A stretch of DNA of 62,947 nt, from assembly GCA_016285335.1 (NCBI GenBank), contig JAEEQO010000001.1, forward strand, positions 1-62,947, read 5' to 3'. The translations under genes were made by a program, and so were the position numbers. The notes beneath the pieces are model-generated. The model had not been told where the DNA came from. It saw only the letters and a program-made list of their open reading frames with translations, and searched no databases. This DNA is from Victivallales bacterium. GTDB taxonomy: Bacteria; Verrucomicrobiota; Lentisphaeria; Victivallales; UBA1829. This document shows, in pieces, positions 19,786 to 26,599 of this stretch (position 1 is the stretch's first letter; every line of letters starts with the position of its first letter).

Positions 19786-20444
19786 ATCCTCCCGTTCCAA
19801 AATTCGTACAGCAGTTTGTCGTTCAAGACGGTATCAAGATTGTCATTGATCGCGTCAAGCGCTTTCTGATAATCGGAAGAAGATATCACGGAACGGATCC
19901 ATTCGGGGGACAACAAGGACATTTCCGTCGAAATATAGACGATCCATTCCGCGTGAACGAAGCTCATATTCTCCTTCAGTTCGGCGAACAGGGCATCCGG
20001 GCTGAACTCACGGCAGACCGGGGACAGCCGGAACAGCGCCGCAAGCACGGATTCCACCGAAGCATATGCGGACGGATAGACGGCATGGTCGCCATTGTAT
20101 TCCGGGGTAAACGATGAAGTCGCTTTGCGGAAAAGCGCATGGAACGCGGAAACGACCGGAGCGATCAAGCCGTCCTCTTTCAGCCGTGCATAGTGATCCT
20201 CGATCCAGACGGAAAAGTGCTCGAAGAAATTGCAGGCGTCCCGCTGTTTTTCAATGTAAGCGCAGACAAGCGGGATGTAATAACGCACTTCCTCGTAGGT
20301 CCCGGCGGGCAGTTTTCCCTGGAAGATGCGGTCAAAGTCGCCCCAGCCGAGCTCCGAATCGTCTTTCGACAGGATCGCGTTCAGTTCCTCCTGCGAAAAA
20401 TCGCACATCGGATCGCTGAAACGTGCCGGCTTTCTGTATTTCAT
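19782..20444 (-). CDS. Soluble protein of unknown function
   Basis: A 220-residue, predominantly helical protein without signal peptide or membrane segment. Notable are ELGWGDFDRIFQGKLPAGTYEEVRYYIPLVCAYI and a C-terminal helical part (ALDAINDNLDTVLNDKLLYEFW). The pattern of an N-terminal acidic segment followed by helices with paired aromatics recalls immunity-like or chaperone-like small proteins, but I cannot name a family. It follows the lipoprotein gene by 24 bases and is joined by ATGA to the next membrane protein gene, so the set is one transcription unit. Confidence 0.55.
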   Translation of the reverse strand: MKYRKPARFSDPMCDFSQEELNAILSKDDSELGWGDFDRIFQGKLPAGTYEEVRYYIPLVCAYIEKQRDACNFFEHFSVWIEDHYARLKEDGLIAPVVSAFHALFRKATSSFTPEYNGDHAVYPSAYASVESVLAALFRLSPVCREFSPDALFAELKENMSFVHAEWIVYISTEMSLLSPEWIRSVISSSDYQKALDAINDNLDTVLNDKLLYEFWNGRI

Positions 20445-20468
20445 CCCTCAGCCCTCCCCGGCGTTTTC

Positions 20469-21341
20469 CTATTTCGTGCTGAAATTGACGAGGGGGAACA
20501 CGGGGAGGAATCCGTTCGGGTTGTAATTCAGCAGGCCGATCTGGACGGGGTTGCCGTCCGGAGCGAAGTTGAACAAGCCGATTTGAAGCGGATTGCCTTC
20601 TCCCGTGCGATTGAACGCGCCGACCTGGACCCCGTGTTTCAGCCCCCAGTTCAGGATCCCGAGATCAAGACATGCCCCGTCTCTTACACAGGGATTATAG
20701 GTGATCCCGCCGATCTGGACGCCCTGGACGGAAGACCGTAAGAACCATCCGATCTGGCAGCCGTTCAACAGCCCTTCATTCGTTCCATTGCCATCCCATA
20801 CGACCAGTTGAAGTCCATTGTTCTTTCCCTCGCGGGCACAGAAAAGGCAAAGGTCGATCCCGTTGAACTCTTTTTCATAATTGACGACTTCGAAGGAAAG
20901 GCCGTTCGTCCGGCTTGTCCACTCGAACGGAAAGATGGAAATGCCGTTCTGCGTCGCGCGGCCCCCGGCGAAGCGCCTTCCCGGGATCAGGTGATCCGGC
21001 GGACTCAGGATGCCGGCCGCGATCCCGTAATAATCCGAGTTTCCGGTAAAACCGCATACCGGGCTGAACGTCAGACCATAGTTTCTTCCCTCGAAAGTGG
21101 TGCCCAGAATCGGGATAAACAATCCGCACGAATCTGTGTTTTCACTCCACAAGCCCCAGGCAAGGCCGTAGGTCGTGGCAGGTTCCGACCCGAAAGGAAG
21201 CAGATACGGGCCGATGTGAAGCGGGGTGACCGGCGTTGCCCGGTCGCTTCTGCACCCGGCGCAGAACAGCATCAGGGCGCAGAAACAGAACGCAATGCCG
21301 CCTGCGAAGAACATCTTGTCGATCATATGTTTTTTCGACAT
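20469..21341 (-). CDS. LA_2272-type surface-repeat lipoprotein
   Basis: A 290-residue lipoprotein: N-terminal hydrophobic stretch and lipobox LFCAGC, followed by repeats of the NG(L/V)Q(V/I)G-L-N type. Examples are HGVQVGAFN, GNPLQIGLFNFAPDG and GNPVQIGLLNYNPNGFLPVFPLVNFS. Such repeats define the LA_2272 family of surface-repeat proteins. It should sit on the outer membrane; function unknown. ATG at 21341 follows AAAGG, which lies within the last codons of the GH43 gene; an in-frame ATG at 21359 lacks a ribosome site. The end is 24 bases from the next gene. Confidence 0.75.
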   Translation of the reverse strand: MSKKHMIDKMFFAGGIAFCFCALMLFCAGCRSDRATPVTPLHIGPYLLPFGSEPATTYGLAWGLWSENTDSCGLFIPILGTTFEGRNYGLTFSPVCGFTGNSDYYGIAAGILSPPDHLIPGRRFAGGRATQNGISIFPFEWTSRTNGLSFEVVNYEKEFNGIDLCLFCAREGKNNGLQLVVWDGNGTNEGLLNGCQIGWFLRSSVQGVQIGGITYNPCVRDGACLDLGILNWGLKHGVQVGAFNRTGEGNPLQIGLFNFAPDGNPVQIGLLNYNPNGFLPVFPLVNFSTK

Positions 21342-21345
21342 GGAT

Positions 21346-23034
21346 TCAGGACCTTTCATGGTTCATATAGAGGAAATTGTCGAAGTCGGCATAGCCGCCC
21401 GCCGCCCCGCCGTCCGGGTTGGACTGGGCGTAGAGCGCGAGGTAGACGCCGGTGAACCCGCCGGCCGTCTCGCTGCTGAGGAAACTTGTGTCAATCTTCC
21501 CAAGAGGAACGAATCCATCAAGTCCGCCCCATTCGAAGCAATAGGAATCCTTGTTCGTGCTGAGGATTCTGAGATTGACCACGGGCGATTCGAGCTCGAA
21601 TTCCTTCTCCGTATGCTTCAGGAGGCCCAGCTTGTATTTCAGGACCAGGAAATACTTCCCGTCGTGCCTCCGTACCGCCAGGTCGCAGTGGTAATCGTTG
21701 GACATGAAGAGGGTCAGGCCGGCTTCGTCGCCGTCCTTCAGACCGCTCGCATCGACTCTGGTGTGAGCCTGGAACCGGATATGCTGCTGGCGGCGGCCGA
21801 CCCACGTGGGCGAGTCGTTGCTGTTGATGGAAACCGGGCTTGTCTTCAGGCGCAGCCAGCCGGGGCGTTCGGTCAGGGAATAGTTTCCGGTTCGCGGCGC
21901 ACCGAGATAATTCCACTCCAGCCCGAGCGCCGGATCGTCGAAATGCGTGCTGACGCGACCGCGCTGAACCTGGGCGGCATGTCCCTCGGCGGGGACCTGG
22001 GGCAGCGTCGGCACGTCCATTTCGAGCGAGATCGCGCCGTTGCCGTTCACGACCGGCCAGCCGTTCTCGTCCCACTTCACGGGGGCGAGGAACGTTTCGC
22101 GGCCGAGGACGTGGTGGAATCCGTTGAGCGGGCGGAACGCGAGGCAGACCAGCCACCACGAGCCGTCGTGCGCCTGAATGAGGTCGGCGTGCCCGGTGCC
22201 CTGAATGGGATTCTGGTAGCCCCGCGCCAGAGCGTGGGACAGGATCGGGTTCGACGGGCAGCCCTCGAACGGTCCGCGCAGGTTGCGGCTGCGTGCGATC
22301 GTCTCGCAGTGGCCGTATTCGGTCCCGCCCTCGGCGATCATGAGGTAGTACCAGCCGTCCTTTTTGTACATGTGCGGCCCCTCGGCGCAGCGTCCGCCGG
22401 TGCCCCGCCAGATGATTTCGCTGCGGCTGAGCAGACGCCCGGTCTTCAGGTCGATTTCGGCGAGGTGGATTTCGCCCGCGCCCTGCGCCGTCAGGAGATA
22501 GGTCTTTCCGTCGTCGTCGAAGAAGAGGTCCGGGTCGATGCCGCCCTCGCGCACCCAGACCGGGTCGGACCATTCGCCCGCCGGGTCCTTCGTCGTGACA
22601 TAGAAATTGCCCCCGCCGGACACGTTGGTCGTGACCATGTAGAACGTGCCGTCGTGGTGGCGGATCGTCGGCGCATAGATGCCGTTCCACGTCCCGATGT
22701 TCTGCAGGCGGGTCTGCGTCGGACGCGTGATGCAGTGGCCGATCTGCTCCCAGTGGATCAGGTCCTTGCTGTGATGGACCGGCACCCCGGGGAAGTAGCA
22801 GAACGAGCTGTTCACCATGTAGTAATCGTCGCCCACGCGGCACACGCTCGGGTCAGGGTAGAATCCCGGCAGAACGGGGTTCCGGTAGCCGCGCGTCTTG
22901 ACCTCGGTTTGAGCTTGATTAGCAGCGGCGTTTTCCTGCGCGAACACTGCTGAGGCGAAAAGCGCCCCGGCGACTGCGGCGAAAGCCGCCGCGAACATGG
23001 CGGCGGCAAGCGTGATGGACCTGCGGAATCTCAT
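21346..23034 (-). CDS. Secreted GH43 glycosidase (beta-xylosidase / arabinofuranosidase type)
   Basis: A 562-residue family 43 enzyme with a signal peptide (MRFRRSITLAAAMFAAAFAAVAGALFASAVFAQ). The five-bladed propeller carries the catalytic triad: general base Asp in NPVLPGFYPDPS, the pKa-tuning Asp in GGIDPDLFFDDDG, and the general acid Glu in RCAEGPHMYKKDGWYYL. A C-terminal beta-sandwich (from about residue 360) matches the accessory domain of xylosidase-type GH43 enzymes. It probably trims xylose or arabinose from plant hemicellulose. ATG at 23034 follows GGGAG. It is 46 bases past nadA and abuts the lipoprotein gene. Confidence 0.93.
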   Translation of the reverse strand: MRFRRSITLAAAMFAAAFAAVAGALFASAVFAQENAAANQAQTEVKTRGYRNPVLPGFYPDPSVCRVGDDYYMVNSSFCYFPGVPVHHSKDLIHWEQIGHCITRPTQTRLQNIGTWNGIYAPTIRHHDGTFYMVTTNVSGGGNFYVTTKDPAGEWSDPVWVREGGIDPDLFFDDDGKTYLLTAQGAGEIHLAEIDLKTGRLLSRSEIIWRGTGGRCAEGPHMYKKDGWYYLMIAEGGTEYGHCETIARSRNLRGPFEGCPSNPILSHALARGYQNPIQGTGHADLIQAHDGSWWLVCLAFRPLNGFHHVLGRETFLAPVKWDENGWPVVNGNGAISLEMDVPTLPQVPAEGHAAQVQRGRVSTHFDDPALGLEWNYLGAPRTGNYSLTERPGWLRLKTSPVSINSNDSPTWVGRRQQHIRFQAHTRVDASGLKDGDEAGLTLFMSNDYHCDLAVRRHDGKYFLVLKYKLGLLKHTEKEFELESPVVNLRILSTNKDSYCFEWGGLDGFVPLGKIDTSFLSSETAGGFTGVYLALYAQSNPDGGAAGGYADFDNFLYMNHERS

Positions 23035-23080
23035 AGTCGGAACTCCCGTAATATCAAGGTTCAAAAAAGGTAAAACGAAC

Positions 23081-23995
23081 TCACAGCGCGAGCATGCGTT
23101 CGATGGGGGCGAGCGCATTTGCCATGATCTCGGGGTCGAGCACGATCTCCTCGCATTTCCCCTGAAGCGCGGCCAGCACGTTTTCGAGCGTGATCTTCTT
23201 CATGTCCGGGCAGACCACCTGCGGCAGGAGCGGATGGAACACCTTGTCCGGGTTCTCGCGCATCATGCGGTGGATGATGCCGAGCTCGGTGCCGATGATG
23301 AACTCCTTGAACAGCGATTCGGACACGTGCCGGAGCATGCCGCCGGTGCTGAGCGCGAAATCCGCGGCCTCCACGACCATCGGACGGCATTCGGGATGAA
23401 CGAGGACCTCCGCTTCGGGATGCGCCGTGCGCGCCTCGCGGATGCTCTCCAGCGTGATGTGGTCGTGCACGGGGCAGCAGCCGGTCCACAGCGCCATCGG
23501 ACGTCCGAGCTTGGCGGTCATGTTCGCGCCGAGGTTGCGGTCCGGCAGGAACATCACCTTTGCGTCGGCGGGGATCGCGTTCAGCACGCGTTCCACGTTG
23601 CCGGAGGTGCAGCACCAGTCGACCTGCGCCTTCACGGCGGCGGAACTGTTCACGTATGCCACCAGCAGCTCGTCGGGGTGTTCCCTGCGGTACTTTCGGA
23701 CCTCGTCGACCTGCGCCATGTCGGCCATGGGGCAGCCCGCCGTGGAGTTCGGCAGGAACACGCGCGAGGCGGGCGACAGGATCTTCGCGGTCTCCGCCAT
23801 GAAGCGCACGCCGCAGAAGACGATGAGGTCGGCCTTGTATTGTTTCGCCTTGATGCTGAGTTCAAGGGAATCGCCGCAGAAATCGGCGATGTCCTGGATC
23901 GCGCCGTCCACGTAGTTGTGCGCGAGGATGGTCGCTCCGGTCTGTTCCTTGAGCGCGAGGATCTCCCTCTGCAGCTCGGCGGGGTCCCGTTTCAT
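23081..23995 (-). CDS. nadA: Quinolinate synthase NadA
   Basis: A 304-residue 4Fe-4S enzyme condensing iminoaspartate with dihydroxyacetone phosphate in NAD synthesis. Three homologous domains each give one cluster Cys: FCGVRFMAETAKIL (Cys near 82), WCCTSGNVERVL or HPECRPMVVEAADF, and VVCPDMKKITLENV. The HPE(C) and STGGM motifs of the family are present. Length matches the typical 300-340. It begins in an ATGA overlap with lpxD (23992-23995). No nadB or nadC is in this window. Confidence 0.95.
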   Translation of the reverse strand: MKRDPAELQREILALKEQTGATILAHNYVDGAIQDIADFCGDSLELSIKAKQYKADLIVFCGVRFMAETAKILSPASRVFLPNSTAGCPMADMAQVDEVRKYRREHPDELLVAYVNSSAAVKAQVDWCCTSGNVERVLNAIPADAKVMFLPDRNLGANMTAKLGRPMALWTGCCPVHDHITLESIREARTAHPEAEVLVHPECRPMVVEAADFALSTGGMLRHVSESLFKEFIIGTELGIIHRMMRENPDKVFHPLLPQVVCPDMKKITLENVLAALQGKCEEIVLDPEIMANALAPIERMLAL

Positions 23996-25056
23996 CTTGC
24001 GCCTCCGGCGCCGGCGTCCTTGGCTTCAAGCTCGGCGATTTTCGCTTCAAGCTTCTCGATGCGTGCCATGAGCTTGCGGACGCGGATCGGCAGGGCGAAG
24101 CGTTCGAGGTACGCCTGCTGGTTTTCGCCGGGCACGCCGAACACGGTGTCGCCGGGAGCGGTGCTCTTCTGCGCCGCGGAGCAGCCGAGGACCCTGGAGC
24201 CGTCGCCCATGGTGATGTGGCCGTTGACGCCCGCGCGGGCCTGAAGCTCCACGCCGCGTCCGAGCTCGGCGCTTCCGGCCACGCCGGACTGTCCGATCAG
24301 CACGCACGATTCGCCGACGATCACGTTGTGCGCCACGAAGACCTGGTTGTCGATCTTCACGCCCTTCTTGATCCACGTCATGCCGAAGCGGGCGCGGTCG
24401 ATGGTCGTGCACGCGCCGATCTCCACGTCGTCGTCGATGCGCACGATGCCGTTCTGCGGCACCTTCTTGAGCCCGCGGAACGAGGGAGTATAGCCGAATC
24501 CGTCCGCGCCGATGACGGCGCAGCCGTGGATGATCACGCGGTTGCCGATGACGCAGCGGTGCATGATGCTCACGTTCGGGTAGATCGTGGTGTTTTCGCC
24601 GACCTTCACGAACTGGCCGATGTAGGCGCAGGCGCAGATCTTGGTGTTCTTGCCGATCTCAGCGCCTTCCATGATGACGGCGTTCGGGCCCACGTGCACG
24701 CCCTCGGCGAGCTTCACGCTCGGGTCGACGAACGCGGTCGGATGGACGCCGACGGGATAGTTCAGCGGTTCCGGCGCGAAGATCGCGCAGAGCTTGGAGA
24801 ACGCCTTGTCCGGGTCCTCGCAGTGGATATTGGTCTGTCCCTCGGGGGGGTCGTATTTCCAGTCGTTCGGCACCAGCACGACGCCGGCATGGCTCTCGCG
24901 CTGCGCCTTCAGGTATTTCGCGTTGTTGAGGAACGACACTTCGTTGCGTTCCGCGAGTTTCAGGGAATTGACGGCGGTGACGACGGTGTCCGGGTTGCCG
25001 ACCACGGTGCCGCGGATGAGTTCGGCGATTTCGGACGCCTTGTATTCTTTGCTCAT
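23992..25056 (-). CDS. lpxD: UDP-3-O-acylglucosamine N-acyltransferase LpxD
   Basis: A 354-residue trimeric left-handed beta-helix enzyme adding the second acyl chain to lipid A precursor. The N-terminal uridine-binding domain (NEVSFLNNAKYLKA) is followed by hexapeptide repeats (VGPNAVIMEGAEIGKNTKI and on) and the catalytic His in VFVAHNVIVGES. The C-terminal coiled coil is unusually long (RKLMARIEKLEAKIAELEAK). It shows that this organism makes lipopolysaccharide. The gene lies 51 bases after the skp-like gene, the usual envelope arrangement, and is coupled to nadA. Confidence 0.96.
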   Translation of the reverse strand: MSKEYKASEIAELIRGTVVGNPDTVVTAVNSLKLAERNEVSFLNNAKYLKAQRESHAGVVLVPNDWKYDPPEGQTNIHCEDPDKAFSKLCAIFAPEPLNYPVGVHPTAFVDPSVKLAEGVHVGPNAVIMEGAEIGKNTKICACAYIGQFVKVGENTTIYPNVSIMHRCVIGNRVIIHGCAVIGADGFGYTPSFRGLKKVPQNGIVRIDDDVEIGACTTIDRARFGMTWIKKGVKIDNQVFVAHNVIVGESCVLIGQSGVAGSAELGRGVELQARAGVNGHITMGDGSRVLGCSAAQKSTAPGDTVFGVPGENQQAYLERFALPIRVRKLMARIEKLEAKIAELEAKDAGAGGAR

Positions 25057-25107
25057 TTCAGGTTCTCTCCTGTTCGGTGAGTTGGTGTTTTCAAAAATCT
25101 GGTTCGG

Positions 25108-25719
25108 TCATTTTTCCGGCGCGGAGGCCCCGGCGGGGTCTTTCGCGTCCTTGCGGTAACCCCGGTTCAGGTCCTGGATCACGGCGTCGGTAATGTCGAG
25201 GTTCGGCTGGAAGTAGACCACGAAATCGACATTGTTCAGGGATTCGCCGGACTTGTCCAGCACGATGGTGTAGCCTTCGATCACGGCCTTGTTACGGACG
25301 GCCTTGCGGATGTCGTCGACCACTTCGCCGCGCAGTTTCGCGTACATGTCGCGGAGCTGATCCTTGCGGCCTTCCTTGTAGATGTTCATTTCCTGCTCCT
25401 TCAGCTTCAGCGACTCGTACAGCTGCTGGGCTTTCAGGCGCTTGTTCTCGCGTTCCGCGCCGGACAGCGCGATGTTCTGCGAATCGTCGCGGGCGGATTC
25501 GTACTGCTTCCGCAGGTTGTCGTACTGCTGCTGAAGCTGGTTGGAGTATTCGCGGAAGACTTCCATCTGCTGGTTGAGCTTGATCTCGATGGTCTTGGTC
25601 TTCTCGTATTCATCGAACGCCTTCCCCATGTCGATCACGGCGATCTTCAGGTCGGCGGCATGGACCGCGGCCGAGTTCAAAGTCAAAGCCAGCATCAATG
25701 CGGCGAAAATCCGTTTCAT
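25108..25719 (-). CDS. skp: OmpH/Skp-family periplasmic chaperone
   Basis: A 203-residue protein with a signal peptide (MKRIFAALMLALTLNSAAVHA) and the long coiled-coil tentacle region of Skp (about residues 40-130: EIKLNQQMEVFREYSNQLQQQ... and LKAQQLYESLKLKEQEM). The coil ends in the beta-strand core AVIEGYTIVLDKSGESLNNVDFVVYFQPNLDITDAVI. Skp guides unfolded outer-membrane proteins. Start at 25719 is fixed by AAAGGAGA. Members of the family are usually 150-170 residues; the extra length is in the C terminus. It precedes lpxD, a widespread arrangement. Confidence 0.88.
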   Translation of the reverse strand: MKRIFAALMLALTLNSAAVHAADLKIAVIDMGKAFDEYEKTKTIEIKLNQQMEVFREYSNQLQQQYDNLRKQYESARDDSQNIALSGAERENKRLKAQQLYESLKLKEQEMNIYKEGRKDQLRDMYAKLRGEVVDDIRKAVRNKAVIEGYTIVLDKSGESLNNVDFVVYFQPNLDITDAVIQDLNRGYRKDAKDPAGASAPEK

Positions 25720-25756
25720 GTTCAGGTTCTCCTTTCCGGAAAAAAAGTTCTCTTTA

Positions 25757-25784
25757 AAAATAAAGCAAGTCTTGAAATATACAA
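25757..25784 (-). promoter_or_regulatory. Candidate promoter of skp-lpxD-nadA
   Basis: Minus strand TTGTAT (25784-25779), 16-base spacer, TATTTT (25762-25757). It overlaps the divergent sirtuin promoter, so both lie in one AT-rich divergent control region (25720-25837). Confidence 0.45.
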
Positions 25785-25800
25785 ACCGAACACGTATTTT
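25772..25800 (+). promoter_or_regulatory. Candidate promoter of the sirtuin-hrpB operon
   Basis: TTGAAA (25772-25777), 17-base spacer, TATTTT (25795-25800), 38 bases before ATG at 25838. It shares bases with the minus-strand promoter 25757-25784. Confidence 0.55.
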
Positions 25801-25837
25801 AAACCGGATTTTTTTCACATTTTTCTGGAGTTTTCCC

Positions 25838-26599
25838 ATGAACAGCGATCCCATTCAGGAAGCGGCGGCCGTCATCGCCGCGAAAAAGAACATGCTGATC
25901 TTCACCGGCGCCGGGGTTTCCGTGGAAAGCGGCATCCCGCCGTTCCGCGGCGCGGGCGGCCTGTGGCAGAAGGTCAACCCGGATTTCTTCGACATCGACC
26001 ACTTCATGTCGCATCCGGTCGAATCGTGGAAGCGCATCCGGTCGATCTTCTACGAGCTGTGGGGCAAATCCGCGCCGAACGCCGCCCACCTCGCGTTCGC
26101 CGAGCTGGAACGGATGGGCGTCGCGTTCTCGCTCGTCACGCAGAACATCGACAATCTGCACCAGATGGCGGGGTCGAAGAACGTGATCGAGTTCCACGGC
26201 ACGCTCGGACGTCTCCGCTGCACCACGTGTTCGTTCTCCGGGCCGCCGACGCCCGACCTCCTCGCGGGCGATCCGCCGTCCTGCCCGAAATGCGCCGCGC
26301 TGCTGAAGCCGGACATCGTGTTCTTCGGCGAATCCATCCCCGCTCACGCCATGGACCAGTCGTTCGCCGACGCCGAATCGTGCAGCGTATGCCTCGTCAG
26401 CGGGACTACCGGCGAGGTCATGCCCGCCTGCATGGTGCCGCACACCGCGAAACGCCACGGCGCGACCGTGATCGAGGTCAACCCGGAGGAATCCGCGTTC
26501 ACCGGGCACATCACCGACATCTACATCCGCGGCAAAGCGGGCGAAATCATGCCGCAGCTCCTCGCGGAAGTCAGAAAACGCCTCGCTGAATCCGAATGA
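25838..26599 (+). CDS. Sirtuin-family NAD-dependent protein deacylase
   Basis: A 253-residue Sir2 protein. The NAD site shows GAGVSVESGIPPFRG, then TQNIDNLHQ, the catalytic His in EFHGTLG, and the zinc module CTTC...CPKC. The region before the zinc site and FFGES follow class U/III patterns of bacterial sirtuins. It removes acyl groups from protein lysines and links protein state to NAD levels. The start at 25838 follows GGAG; its stop overlaps hrpB by ATGA (26596-26599). The frame upstream to 25541 is shadow of the skp gene. Confidence 0.92.
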   Translation: MNSDPIQEAAAVIAAKKNMLIFTGAGVSVESGIPPFRGAGGLWQKVNPDFFDIDHFMSHPVESWKRIRSIFYELWGKSAPNAAHLAFAELERMGVAFSLVTQNIDNLHQMAGSKNVIEFHGTLGRLRCTTCSFSGPPTPDLLAGDPPSCPKCAALLKPDIVFFGESIPAHAMDQSFADAESCSVCLVSGTTGEVMPACMVPHTAKRHGATVIEVNPEESAFTGHITDIYIRGKAGEIMPQLLAEVRKRLAESE

